Source: Psychrobacter sp. AH5
GTDB lineage: Bacteria; Pseudomonadota; Gammaproteobacteria; Pseudomonadales; Moraxellaceae
Assembly: GCF_040371085.1 (NCBI RefSeq)
Contig: NZ_JAMBMT010000001.1
Location: forward strand, 2,728,001-2,792,000
Direction of reading: 5' to 3'
Length of the DNA: 64,000 nt
In this document: positions 20,148-29,589 of the stretch, piece after piece
Layout: each line of letters starts with the position of its first letter
Position numbering within the stretch: position 1 is the first letter of the stretch
Notes under the pieces: model-generated
The model's database searches: none
What the model saw: only the letters and a program-made list of their open reading frames with translations
What the model was told of the DNA's origin: nothing
Position numbers and translations under genes: made by a program

Positions 20148-22319
20148 GTGCAACAAATTATCGTAAAGAATAATGACTATAACAGTCCGCCACAAGTCAC
20201 GAAGCAAGACTGGCTAGAGATATTGTCTGATGATAATTTCATGACTAATAACTATAAATACGCATTAAGTATCTTCTTCTTAGAGCCTAATCATAAAGCG
20301 ACTTGTAAGTATGTAGCTGAAAAATACAATACTTCTCCTTTCTCACTCAGTGGCTTTATTACTGGTTTTAGTAGAGGGGTTCAAGAGCGTTTGAATAGGT
20401 TTGAAATAACTAATGAAGAGGGTGCTAAAACTTATTGGCTAATTACTATGCTTGGTAAAAAGGTAGCAGGGAACTTATTTGAATGGCAGTTACGCGATGA
20501 GCTAGTTGAGGCTATACAAGAATTAGATTACATCAATGCTTGCGCTATAAAAGTCGATAGCATCGGTCATTTAGTCAGTCTTATAAACCAAGACGTTGGT
20601 GGTCTTAAAAAAGACTTTCTCATTGCTAGAAAAGAGCTATCGGGTAATCAAAGAATTACTAACTCAAAGTTGTTGTTCAAATATGATAGCGAAGATAGAG
20701 AATGGGCGATTAACGAAGGTGCAGGTACCGAAGTTCAGTTTCACATATATTTGTCAGACAATAAAATTGGCTATGGCTTAGGATTTAATACGCTCTATGT
20801 CAGATTTAAAGATGATAAATCGCCTATAGAATATATTAAACCCTTTATGGATGCTTTTACCGCACTGAAAGATAGTGATGAGATAGCGAAGCTTGTCGGA
20901 AAAGGCTTTACCTTAAATATGGATGAAGAAGACTTCCAAAATCCTGTAGAGGATGAGCATTACTTATTTGGTCGAATTATAGCGTTAGACAATGAACAAC
21001 AGCTTTCCTTAATCGACTACTACAGTATCATCAATGATCTGAAAGGTGGTTTATTTGAAGCTTATAAAAAAGTTTTTAAGCTAGCCAATGAGTTGAATAT
21101 GACTAAACAACAAAGTACAAAAAATACTCAGCAACCTATCACAAATCCTTTACTGCAAGAAATAAGCGAGTTACTGCTAGCCAATAAAAACTTAATATTA
21201 ACAGGAGCACCAGGAACGGGTAAAACTTATTTAGCTAAAAGGCTAGCGAATGTTTGGAGTGCAGAGCACAAACTTATTCAGTTTCACCCTTCTTATGACT
21301 ACACCGATTTTGTCGAAGGCCTAAGACCTATCCAAGGCGAAGATGGAGAAGTTGGCTTTGAGCTGCGAGATGGAAGCTTTAAAAAGTTCTGTAAAGAAGC
21401 ACTAAAATACCAGAATAATCAGCAGTTAAGCAACTTTAACGAAGTCTATCAAAAGTTTATTGATGATGTATCAGAAAGTGCTGTTGAGTTAGCAACGCCT
21501 AGCCAAGAAAGTCCATTTAGCGTTATTGTGAATTCACTCGATAACATTACCGCTATGCTTTCAAGCGAAACACAGAGAGAGATCACCTTAACTAAATCTT
21601 TAATCCAAACCTATTTCGAGACAGGTAAAGCGCTGAACTGGAAGCCTTACCTAATTCCAGTATGCGATTATATTGAGAAAAATTATGATCTTAGAATGGC
21701 GAATACTGAAGATAAGGGTAAAAAATTCATCCTCATACTCGATGAAATAAACCGTGCCGAAATCTCCAAAGTCTTAGGAGAGCTTTTCTTCTCTATTGAC
21801 CCCGGCTATCGTGGTGAGAGTGGTAGAGTCACGACTCAATACGCTAATTTGCAAACCGAAGAAGATGTGTTTAAGAACGGTTTTTACATCCCAGACAACG
21901 TCTATATTATCGGTACCATGAACGATATCGATCGCAGTGTCGAATCATTTGATTTTGCGATGCGCAGACGTTTTGCTTGGAAGGATATTAGAGCAGAGGA
22001 CAGACTTTCAATGTGGGAAGGGCAAATAGAAGAGTGGGCAGACGAAGCTAGGCGGCGTCTAACTGCCTTGAATAGTGCTATCGAAACTGTACAAGGCTTA
22101 AGCGATGCCTACCATGTCGGCCCGGCTTATTTCCTAAAACTGGTTAACTATGATGGTGATTTTGATAAGCTTTGGACGTATCACTTACAGTCGCTACTGT
22201 TTGAATATTTGCGTGGCTACCCTGATGCCGATGAGCAGCTTGCTAGTTTAAAAAGCGCCTATGACAATACTTATGATGATGCCCATGAATCGGTTAATGC
22301 TGATGCTAGTTACGACTGA
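20148..22319 (+). CDS. mcrB: McrB-type AAA+ restriction NTPase
   Basis: The motor subunit of a two-gene McrBC-type (type IV) restriction system. GTG start; 723 residues. The C-terminal half carries the McrB AAA+ module: Walker A GAPGTGKT (353-360), Walker B ILDEINRAEISKVLGELFF (DEINR at 532-536) and the McrB signature GTMNDIDRS followed by FDFAMRRRFAW. The N-terminal 330 residues should read the DNA target but do not look like the E. coli methylcytosine domain; they hold a helical winged-helix-like start and a beta-rich middle. The target modification is therefore unknown. The 3' end overlaps mcrC, as usual for this pair. Confidence 0.9.
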   Translation: MQQIIVKNNDYNSPPQVTKQDWLEILSDDNFMTNNYKYALSIFFLEPNHKATCKYVAEKYNTSPFSLSGFITGFSRGVQERLNRFEITNEEGAKTYWLITMLGKKVAGNLFEWQLRDELVEAIQELDYINACAIKVDSIGHLVSLINQDVGGLKKDFLIARKELSGNQRITNSKLLFKYDSEDREWAINEGAGTEVQFHIYLSDNKIGYGLGFNTLYVRFKDDKSPIEYIKPFMDAFTALKDSDEIAKLVGKGFTLNMDEEDFQNPVEDEHYLFGRIIALDNEQQLSLIDYYSIINDLKGGLFEAYKKVFKLANELNMTKQQSTKNTQQPITNPLLQEISELLLANKNLILTGAPGTGKTYLAKRLANVWSAEHKLIQFHPSYDYTDFVEGLRPIQGEDGEVGFELRDGSFKKFCKEALKYQNNQQLSNFNEVYQKFIDDVSESAVELATPSQESPFSVIVNSLDNITAMLSSETQREITLTKSLIQTYFETGKALNWKPYLIPVCDYIEKNYDLRMANTEDKGKKFILILDEINRAEISKVLGELFFSIDPGYRGESGRVTTQYANLQTEEDVFKNGFYIPDNVYIIGTMNDIDRSVESFDFAMRRRFAWKDIRAEDRLSMWEGQIEEWADEARRRLTALNSAIETVQGLSDAYHVGPAYFLKLVNYDGDFDKLWTYHLQSLLFEYLRGYPDADEQLASLKSAYDNTYDDAHESVNADASYD

Positions 22320-23712
22320 TAATACAGCGTTAGAGCTGACAGAAGCGCAGCAGCGAGATAAGGATAATCTGAGTCTGATCGCTAATAAAAGTATTGGAGA
22401 GCTGGTAAAAGCCAATCCTGAATTGTTGATATTTCCTGATCGTCTTAATGATAACGAAGACGATATTGCGTGCGATCCAATCCTTGAGCTGGCTCTAACA
22501 GATGCCAAAACCGTACTGACGACGGGTAATATTATGGGTTTTATTGGCGTAAAAAATACCCAACTAAAAATCCAATCGCGTTTTGCTCAGAGTGTTGTCG
22601 ATGATGCTAGTGACGTTGATACTTTAGCAAATAATCAAGTAGCCAGTCTTGAGGATTATTTTTTACACTACATGCTACAAAAGGTACTATGCTTCAATTT
22701 ATTTGATTTAAAGCACAGCCATAACCAAACCAAGGTGTTTGATTTTTTAGTGTACCTGTTTCCTTATTTCCTCAAAAAAGCCCTATCGCAAGGCTTGTAT
22801 AAGGAGTATCAGAAGAAGGCCTACAATGATAGCAACCTTAAAGGCACTATCGATATTAAAGCTCACTTGCAACGAAACTTGCCCTTCCAAGGTAGCGTTG
22901 CTTACCGCGTGCGTGAGCACAGCTTTGATAATCCGCTCACTCAGCTGATTCGCCATACTATCGAGCTAATCAAGCAAAAACCAAATTTGCGAGATGTGCT
23001 ACATAGCGATAGCGAGACTCTAGATTTTGTTAATCTGATAGTCCAACATACATCGTCCTATCATGTACGTAATCGGCACACTGTCATTAATGCCAACCGC
23101 AAACCTTTCGTCCATCCTTATTTTACAGAATATCGAGGTCTGCAAAAGATCTGCCTACAAATCCTCCGTCATGATGGTCTAAAATATGCCAATAATGATG
23201 ACAAAGCTTATGGCATCTTATTCGATGGGGCTTGGTTATGGGAAGAGTATTTAAATACGCTTCTGCGCACTATTGGCTATAAACATCCGACCAATAATAA
23301 TAGACAAGGCGGTATTAACGTATATGCTCAGAAGTTGTCGGGTAATAACGTGCGCCGTTATCCTGACTTTGTAAAAGATGACCGCATTATTTTGGACGCG
23401 AAATATAAACGTATGAAAGGCAATCACATCAACCGCGATGACCTCAATCAAGTGCTGTCGTATTTGTTTCTATATCAAGCCAATATAGGTGGCTACATTG
23501 CGCCTACAATTGATAATAATTTGGCTTTGAATATGGGCTCATTGAACGGCTTTGGTGGCAGTACTCATAAATTTAAATTAGCGATACCGCAACAGGTCGC
23601 TAGTTATCAAGCGTTTAAAACGGCTATTACTCAGAATGAAGCTAAGTTGATTGAAGCTATTAAAGCGTTGTCATCTGAACAAAGTGATAATGAGTCGCTT
23701 GCAATAAGCTAA
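22297..23712 (+). CDS. mcrC: McrC-type restriction endonuclease subunit
   Basis: The nuclease subunit that joins McrB. The frame offers clustered ATGs from 22261 to 22303, all overlapping the mcrB end; 22297 is a compromise, giving 471 aa. The PD-(D/E)xK nuclease core is visible: P356-D357, nine residues, then D367-A368-K369 (DAKYKR), followed by LNQVLSYLFLY. Upstream are LDYFLHYMLQK-like helices and KGTIDIKAHLQRN, typical of the McrC family. A short hairpin terminator follows. Assignment is strong; the exact start is not. Confidence 0.9.
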   Translation: MLMLVTTDNTALELTEAQQRDKDNLSLIANKSIGELVKANPELLIFPDRLNDNEDDIACDPILELALTDAKTVLTTGNIMGFIGVKNTQLKIQSRFAQSVVDDASDVDTLANNQVASLEDYFLHYMLQKVLCFNLFDLKHSHNQTKVFDFLVYLFPYFLKKALSQGLYKEYQKKAYNDSNLKGTIDIKAHLQRNLPFQGSVAYRVREHSFDNPLTQLIRHTIELIKQKPNLRDVLHSDSETLDFVNLIVQHTSSYHVRNRHTVINANRKPFVHPYFTEYRGLQKICLQILRHDGLKYANNDDKAYGILFDGAWLWEEYLNTLLRTIGYKHPTNNNRQGGINVYAQKLSGNNVRRYPDFVKDDRIILDAKYKRMKGNHINRDDLNQVLSYLFLYQANIGGYIAPTIDNNLALNMGSLNGFGGSTHKFKLAIPQQVASYQAFKTAITQNEAKLIEAIKALSSEQSDNESLAIS

Positions 23713-23733
23713 ACTTTGCAATTAAAAAATGGT

Positions 23734-23751
23734 CGCCTCAAGGCGCTTTTT
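23734..23751 (+). terminator. Weak terminator after mcrC
   Basis: A CGCC / GGCG stem with loop TCAA is followed by C and five T. The stem is only 4 bp, so the call is modest. Confidence 0.45.
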
Positions 23752-23777
23752 AGCCGTGACTGACGCGGTATCCTATG

Positions 23778-23868
23778 CGACTAAGCGAGTTGCGGGCACT
23801 TGGCTGAGGGTAGTATCGAGAATACAGGAATGCCATCAGCCGTTAGTGCCCGCCACGCTTAAGGGTAC
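23778..23868. repeat. Dispersed palindromic repeat, family R2, copy 1
   Basis: A long imperfect hairpin has arms containing TAAGCG, GCGGGCAC and GGCTGA, matched by TCAGCC, GTGCCCGC and CGCTTA. The loop carries GTATCGAG and ACAGGAA. The same arm-and-core layout recurs, inverted, at 50857-50937. It lies between mcrC and the converging kinase gene. Confidence 0.6.
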
Positions 23869-23969
23869 AGATACAAGCAAAAGGCGCGATTAGCTCCTAT
23901 AATCTCTCAACCAAAATCATCCCACCTTCTAACCACTCCCAATACGCCGACACCTTAAACTTGCGCAGA

Positions 23970-25538
23970 CTACTTCGCAGGATATCCTGTGATGTCTTGA
24001 ATGCTTTGGTATAAGGGTTTTAGGCGCTCGTACATCTTGAGATAGACCTCGTTATACAGGCGCTTGTAGAGTTGCACGTTGGCTTTGATGGGCACAAATT
24101 CATCACCTAAATGGGTCATGGCATCGCTTGCGGTAGAGTGGTCGGGATAGACGCCGAGACCCACCGCGCAGTTGATGGCCGCGCCAAGGCCAGTGGCTTC
24201 ATAGGTGTGCGGGCGGTAGGCGGGCATGGCGAAGATGTCGGCGGTGAGCTGCATGGCGGCGTCGCTTTGGGAGCCGCCGCCTGAGACCCGCAGGTGTTTG
24301 ATGGGTTTGCCCGTACGTTTTTCGATAGTATCAAAGCCGAGTTTGAGCTCGTAGGCCAGCCCTTCTAAGATAGCGCGATACACGTGCGCCCGCGTGTGCA
24401 CATCGCCAAAACCAATGAGCGCGCCTTTGCCTTCAAGCCCCGGATGACGCACGCCTGGCGACCAATACGGCTGCATGATGAGTCCCATACAGCCGGCTGG
24501 AATGTCTTTTACGGCGGCATCGAGGAGTTTTTCGGTGTCGATGCCTTGGGTTTTGGCAAGTTGCTGTTCGTAGTGGGCGAATTGTTCTTTGAACCAGCTG
24601 ACCATCCAAAAGCCGCGATAAATCATGTACTCGTGGTTGTAGTAGTGCGGGGCGGCGGCGGTGTAGGCGGGCATGTGTTTGAGGATTTCGACGTAATCGG
24701 GGGAGATGGTATTGATAGTGGCGGTGGTGCCAAAGCTGAGGCAGGCGGTATCGGCGGCAAGCCCCGCTGCGCCTAGGGCTTCGCAGGCTTTATCACTGGC
24801 AGCGGCTATCATTGGTGTGCCTGCAACAAGTCCTGTAGCTTTAGCAGCTGTCGCCGTAATTTCCCCTAGTTTTTGTCCAGGTGGGACTATTTTAGGCATT
24901 TGCTCAGAGGTACAGCTAAAGAGTCGCCATTTAAGATCTTTCGGCTTTAGCCACTTTTGCGCTTTATAATCATAAGGTAGATAGCCGACACAGTGACCCG
25001 TTGAGTCAGCTAATTCGCCTGTGAGCTGATAAGTGAGGTAGGCGGAGAGGTTGACGTAGTGCGCGGTTTTTGCCCACATCTCAGGTTTGTTTTGCGCGAG
25101 CCAATTACAGCGAGCTTTCTGCTGGGCGTCCTTGACTAATTCGCCCATGCCGATGACTTTGGTGAGTGGGCCAAGAAAGCCGATATCACTAGTCTCAGCG
25201 CGGCGCAAATCCATCCAAACGATAGCGGGGCGTAGCGGCTGCATGTCTTTATCGAGGCAAATCATGGTATAGCGCTGGGTGGCGAGACTGACGCCAGCGA
25301 TTTGTTCAGGTTTAATCTCGCAGCTTTGCCACAGCTTTTGGCAAGCCTCACATAGCTTTTGCCAATAGTAGTCGGCGTGCTGCTCAGCATAATTGGGCTG
25401 CTCGGAGAAATACGGCTCGATAGGCACGCGGGCTTTGGCAATCTCGCTGCCGAATTGATCAAATATCAGCGCGCGGACGCTTTGGGTGCCGTTGTCGATA
25501 GCTAAGAAATAAATCGGGTTTGCAGAATTATCGGTCAT
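23970..25538 (-). CDS. FGGY-family carbohydrate kinase
   Basis: A 522-residue sugar/polyol kinase. The N-terminal phosphate-1 loop AIDNGTQSVRALIFD (about residues 13-27), WMDLRR, and the C-terminal GGGSQSDAAMQLTADIF are the FGGY hallmarks. Adjacent genes encode GlpD and an AGPS-like oxidoreductase, so glycerol or a glycerol derivative is a plausible substrate. However, the sequence is not a classic GlpK (no long match to the glycerol-binding stretches I know), so the substrate is left open. Translation start ATG at 25536-25538. The 175-bp gap to glpD holds repeat R3 copy A. Confidence 0.88.
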   Translation of the reverse strand: MTDNSANPIYFLAIDNGTQSVRALIFDQFGSEIAKARVPIEPYFSEQPNYAEQHADYYWQKLCEACQKLWQSCEIKPEQIAGVSLATQRYTMICLDKDMQPLRPAIVWMDLRRAETSDIGFLGPLTKVIGMGELVKDAQQKARCNWLAQNKPEMWAKTAHYVNLSAYLTYQLTGELADSTGHCVGYLPYDYKAQKWLKPKDLKWRLFSCTSEQMPKIVPPGQKLGEITATAAKATGLVAGTPMIAAASDKACEALGAAGLAADTACLSFGTTATINTISPDYVEILKHMPAYTAAAPHYYNHEYMIYRGFWMVSWFKEQFAHYEQQLAKTQGIDTEKLLDAAVKDIPAGCMGLIMQPYWSPGVRHPGLEGKGALIGFGDVHTRAHVYRAILEGLAYELKLGFDTIEKRTGKPIKHLRVSGGGSQSDAAMQLTADIFAMPAYRPHTYEATGLGAAINCAVGLGVYPDHSTASDAMTHLGDEFVPIKANVQLYKRLYNEVYLKMYERLKPLYQSIQDITGYPAK

Positions 25539-25587
25539 AGTCTTCCTTAACTATACTCAGTTCTAGTTAAAACTGCTACACATTTGC

Positions 25588-25674
25588 TATGTGCTGCTGG
25601 GATGAATTTTGCGCAGCCTCTGGAGTGACGAAGTCGCACAGCAAGCAAGGAAAATTTATACCAGCCGCACAGCA
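25588..25674 (+). repeat. MITE-like repeat, family R3, copy A
   Basis: About 87 bp with inverted ends GCTGGGATGAATTTT and AAAATTTATACCAGC. Its middle CTCTGGAGTGACGAAGTCGC recurs in copy B on the opposite strand at 27443-27528, so the two copies flank glpD as an inverted pair. No ORF is inside. Confidence 0.8.
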
Positions 25675-25712
25675 TAACTCTTAAAGTGTCTTAAATGTGG
25701 GTATAAAAAGCA

Positions 25713-27371
25713 CTAAGCCGCAGGCAAATGATAATAACGCTGCCATAACTCGGTATAGCGAGCGACTTCTTGCTGCCACTTTTGCTCATCCCAACCCAGC
25801 TCTTGTTGGCAAATTTGCTTTAATCTTGCGCTAATCAGAGGTGTCATCGCGCCGTGCGGCAGGATCAAACCTAAGCGCGTGCGTCTTAATAACAAGTCAT
25901 CTAAATGTATGACTTGCTCAAAGCGCGCGGCAAAGCGAATTTCGGCCCAAATGGTATTACTATCGGTGACATACGCTAGATCATCCTCGTGCGCTAGCTC
26001 TAGTAATTTATCGAGCTGCAGACCATAAAATCCTTGCAAACGCTGTTGTAGATCAGAAGGTAAAGTCGTAAATTTGGGATGGGTCGGCGTGGGATTGCTA
26101 AAGACTTGGTCGTTATGCGAGGCATTTTGTTCGATAGTGGCATCATCAAGTTGCAGTACTTGTTGACACTTTTTAAGCACATCAAGGGCAATTAGGCGAA
26201 AGGTCGTGAGCTTGCCGCCGCTGACGGTCACGAGATTGTTATCGAGCCAAACGCTATGATCGCGCTTTTCTTTACTAGGGCTGACGCGTTTGCCATCGCC
26301 ACTATCGGATATCAGCGGACGCACGCCTGCCCATGAGCTGATGACATCTTCTCGATTGAGATCGGTATCATCAAATAATGAGTTAGTCGCTGCTAGTAGA
26401 TAATCGACCTCTGCGCTAGTGATACCGACTTCTTCGTCATTAAGTGGCGGGTGATCCAAATCGGTAGTCCCTAGCACAGTGCGGTTCTCCCACGGAAAGA
26501 CGAACACCGCTCTTTTATCAGTAGGATGCAAGAAGGTATAAGCTTGCGAGGTAGGCAAGCGCTCTTGACTGACCACTAAATGACTACCGCGTGAGGGACG
26601 TATTTGCTTGTTGAAGCTTTGCTCAGTTTCATTACTGGCTTGCATACGTAAGGTATCGGCCCACGCACCTGTGGCACTGACCACCACTTTGGCGTGAACC
26701 TCGAATGTCTTATCGCTCTCTTTAGAAGCAGTATCTTTAAGATTTGCGCCTACCACTAAGCCTTGTTCATTAATGATAAGCGACTCGGCTTTTAGATAAT
26801 TAATAGCTTGCGCGCCGTCATGGATGGCTTCGTCAAGTACACGCATTACAAGGCGCGAGTCATCGGTGACCGCATCGCTAAACTGGCTGGCACCCAAAAA
26901 TTTATCCTGCTTGATATTAGGATTGAGACGTAAAAAAGCGTCTTTTTTGAAGTATTTAAAATAACGTTTGCCCGCTATTCTGTCATAGACTCTTAATAAG
27001 GTATTAAATATCCAGGGCGGTGGAAACTTGCCTTTATAGTGCGGCATGACGTAATGCATCTCGTTAACCAAACCGCTAGCTTCAGTGAGCATACGCTCGC
27101 GCTCGCGCACACTAAGTAAAGTGGTTTTATAATCGCCCGAAGCTATGTAACGCAGACCGCCGTGTACCATTTTGCTTGAGCGGCTGGAGGTGCCCCAAGC
27201 AAAGTCTTTTTGCTCGATAAGTAAGACACTTAGCCCGCGCCTTGCCGCTTCACGTGCAATGCCCGCACCAGTAATACCGCCGCCGATAATGAGCATATCC
27301 CAAGGTGCAGTGTGAGAGGAGCGTTTTAATAAGGTCGCTAGGGCTTGCTGGCGTTGTTTGCTTTGGTTCAT
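25713..27371 (-). CDS. glpD: Aerobic glycerol-3-phosphate dehydrogenase
   Basis: A membrane-associated FAD enzyme oxidising sn-glycerol 3-phosphate to dihydroxyacetone phosphate and passing electrons to quinone. The 552 residues begin with the FAD Rossmann motif MLIIGGGITGAGIAREAARRG and contain WGTSSRSSKMVHGGLRYI, TVLGTTDLDH and VSGGKLTTFRLIA, all conserved in GlpD. It sits between the FGGY kinase and the AGPS-like gene on the same strand, but both spacers contain a copy of repeat R3 (inverted to each other), which may act as transcript-end hairpins. Confidence 0.94.
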   Translation of the reverse strand: MNQSKQRQQALATLLKRSSHTAPWDMLIIGGGITGAGIAREAARRGLSVLLIEQKDFAWGTSSRSSKMVHGGLRYIASGDYKTTLLSVRERERMLTEASGLVNEMHYVMPHYKGKFPPPWIFNTLLRVYDRIAGKRYFKYFKKDAFLRLNPNIKQDKFLGASQFSDAVTDDSRLVMRVLDEAIHDGAQAINYLKAESLIINEQGLVVGANLKDTASKESDKTFEVHAKVVVSATGAWADTLRMQASNETEQSFNKQIRPSRGSHLVVSQERLPTSQAYTFLHPTDKRAVFVFPWENRTVLGTTDLDHPPLNDEEVGITSAEVDYLLAATNSLFDDTDLNREDVISSWAGVRPLISDSGDGKRVSPSKEKRDHSVWLDNNLVTVSGGKLTTFRLIALDVLKKCQQVLQLDDATIEQNASHNDQVFSNPTPTHPKFTTLPSDLQQRLQGFYGLQLDKLLELAHEDDLAYVTDSNTIWAEIRFAARFEQVIHLDDLLLRRTRLGLILPHGAMTPLISARLKQICQQELGWDEQKWQQEVARYTELWQRYYHLPAA

Positions 27372-27442
27372 AGATTCTTCTTCTTAAATAATAATTTATT
27401 CAAGCTATAGTCGCTGCTAAGTTGATAGATAAGTTTTGTTAC

Positions 27443-27528
27443 GGCGCGCGACTGGTATTAATTTTACTTGCTTGCTGTGCGACTTCGTCACTCCAGAGGC
27501 TGGGCAAAATTAAGACCAGCCGTGCTGC
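27443..27528 (-). repeat. MITE-like repeat, family R3, copy B
   Basis: About 86 bp; the reverse complement matches copy A over roughly 40 nearly identical bases in the centre, and at both inverted ends. It fills most of the gap between the AGPS-like gene and glpD. Confidence 0.8.
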
Positions 27529-27574
27529 AACGTTCTTCCATCAAACTGGCTATAAACAAAGCTCTTAATTAAAA

Positions 27575-29350
27575 CTATTCTTCGAGTAATACACCCGGAT
27601 TCATACGCTGCTCAGGATCTAAGCTTTTGAGCATATTACGAGTCACTTGAATCCCTAGCTCGCCTTTTTCAGCTACTAAATATGGGGCATGATCACGACC
27701 GACGCCATGCTGATGCGAGATGGTGGCCTTGCCATTCGCTAAACTAGTACTAGCGGCATGTTTGATTTTCTGCCAGCGCTGTAGAGTAGTGGCGTGATCT
27801 TTGGCGGCGCGGAAGAAATAAGTCGTGTATAGACTTGCGCCTTGCTTATAGACATGTGAGATATGAGTAAAGGCCATCACTTCCTCGCCTTCATCAGCGA
27901 GCGAGGTTTTTACCGCCTCTTGCATCTGCGCCATCTGCTCGTCAATACGGCTCCAGTTGGTAGCAGTCTCAAAGGTATCGACCATAATGCCTTTGTCCCA
28001 CAAAGTGCCGCGTAGATACGGGAATTTAAAGCGTCCATGCGCCCACACACTACCCATAATATTAGTGATTTTACCCGTGACACTACCATTTTGCTTTAAC
28101 AGCTTATTGAGCTGAGTAATAGCTAGTTTATTCTGTGCTTTATCGCCTGAGAAGCCATAAGTCAGCATCACTTTATCTGAGCTAAGACCACGCGCTTTTA
28201 GATAGGTGCTAATCGCTAAAAACTGACTCGGCGTAGTGCCTAAATGCAAATGTGCGTCAGTCTCAACCGCATTACTCAGACGTAGCATGGACAGGCGGAT
28301 ATCTTGTTGCACCGCTTGTTTGAGTACTGCTTTTCCTGCTTGCCAATTGGGCAAAAACGCCACTTTAAATAGCTCTTCCTCAGGTTGCGACTGCACGCGC
28401 ACTTTCACTGTCGTAAAGATACCCGCGCGGCCCTCAGACCCCATCATCATCTCACGCAGATCTGGCCCTGCTGAGGATGCAGGAATATCAGCAATCTCTA
28501 GCACGCCTTGCGGGGTCACTAAAGTACCGCCTGCAAACATCTGCTCGATACGTCCATAGCCCAAGGATTGCTGACCACTAGAGCGCGCGGCAATCCAACC
28601 ACCAAGTGTCGATAGCTCCCACGACTGCGGATAATGTCCCAAGCGATAACCATGCTCGTCCAATTGCGCCTCGACCGCTGGTCCTTGCGTACCGGCACCA
28701 AAAGTAGCAATTTGACTCTCGGTATCCAAATCCATCAGCCGATCCATTTTACTCATAGCGATTGTCAAAACAGGCCGCGCGCCCTGTTGTGGATTGATAT
28801 GACCGACTACAGAAGTACCACCGCCGAAAGGAATAACAATCAGATCGTGCTCTTGGGCGAGCTTAAGTAGTTGCTCGACATCAGCGGTAGATTCGGGGAA
28901 AGCCACGCCATCAGGGAAGACCTCAAAGTCGCCGCTGTGCATAGCGATCCAATCGGGGAAGCTTTGCCCGCGGGCGTGTCTGAGTCTGGTTTCTTGATCG
29001 GTCGATACTATATCGAGATCGGTAAGCTCAGCAGGCAAGCGTGGTTTAGGCACCGTTTTAATGACTTGTTGCAGGCTAACCGATTTGAGCTTTTTAGTTT
29101 TACCGATATGTGATTTGATCAGCTTTGCGCCGTGCGGCGAGACTTTTTTATTAATATTAACATTACCCCAGCCATTCCAGCGCGTTTGCTCGATAGGCGT
29201 ATTAAGAGAATTGCTGGTCTGAGAGACAGCTCTTTTTATATCAGTATCCTGACTTGTATTGTCGGTATTTTTGCTATCAGAGGTGATTGCGAGAGGCACA
29301 GCGTTATCGGCTTTAGGGCTTTTGCGGAGAAGGGATTTGATTTTGCTCAT
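27575..29350 (-). CDS. FAD-binding oxidoreductase, AGPS-like (VAO/PCMH fold)
   Basis: A 591-residue flavoprotein resembling alkyldihydroxyacetonephosphate synthase. The PCMH FAD loop VIPFGGGTSVVGHI, the region HYPQSWELSTLGGWIAARSS (compare the AGPS STxGGWIATRASG pattern) and a C-terminal ISHQHGVGRDHAPYL, matching the catalytic HHHGVG region, are visible. The first 110 residues are a charged, low-complexity extension. AGPS acts on acyl-DHAP; the neighbouring glpD makes DHAP, which suggests a glycerolipid or ether-lipid-like pathway, but other members of this family oxidise hydroxy acids. Function is inferred from fold and context. Confidence 0.82.
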   Translation of the reverse strand: MSKIKSLLRKSPKADNAVPLAITSDSKNTDNTSQDTDIKRAVSQTSNSLNTPIEQTRWNGWGNVNINKKVSPHGAKLIKSHIGKTKKLKSVSLQQVIKTVPKPRLPAELTDLDIVSTDQETRLRHARGQSFPDWIAMHSGDFEVFPDGVAFPESTADVEQLLKLAQEHDLIVIPFGGGTSVVGHINPQQGARPVLTIAMSKMDRLMDLDTESQIATFGAGTQGPAVEAQLDEHGYRLGHYPQSWELSTLGGWIAARSSGQQSLGYGRIEQMFAGGTLVTPQGVLEIADIPASSAGPDLREMMMGSEGRAGIFTTVKVRVQSQPEEELFKVAFLPNWQAGKAVLKQAVQQDIRLSMLRLSNAVETDAHLHLGTTPSQFLAISTYLKARGLSSDKVMLTYGFSGDKAQNKLAITQLNKLLKQNGSVTGKITNIMGSVWAHGRFKFPYLRGTLWDKGIMVDTFETATNWSRIDEQMAQMQEAVKTSLADEGEEVMAFTHISHVYKQGASLYTTYFFRAAKDHATTLQRWQKIKHAASTSLANGKATISHQHGVGRDHAPYLVAEKGELGIQVTRNMLKSLDPEQRMNPGVLLEE

Positions 29351-29530
29351 AGAGACGTACCTGTCAAATTATAATCACTGGATTTTGAATTGGCTTTATT
29401 TTAAATTAAAGGTTCAATACTAATTCTTTTAGATTATCACAATGTAAATAACTATTGTTTATATTTTATGACTCGATAGCAGCATTAAAAAAGGGGCACA
29501 ATGAAAGGTTTATTAGCCATTAAATACAAA

Positions 29531-29560
29531 GAAGCTGAGCTACCATAGCAGCTCAGCTTT
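29531..29560 (-). terminator. Terminator hairpin after the BCCT transporter
   Basis: Perfect 10-bp arms AAGCTGAGCT (29532-29541) and AGCTCAGCTT (29550-29559) have an 8-nt loop. The downstream T-rich stretch on the minus strand is interrupted, but the position just after the BCCT stop fits. Confidence 0.7.
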
Positions 29561-29589
29561 TATCAAATAATTAAAAATAGACGCTTGTT

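Noticed and set aside
24384..24776. 130-codon plus-strand open frame
   Set aside because: Wholly antisense to the FGGY kinase; Gly/Val/His-rich low-complexity product with no start signal, a shadow of the GC-rich codons.
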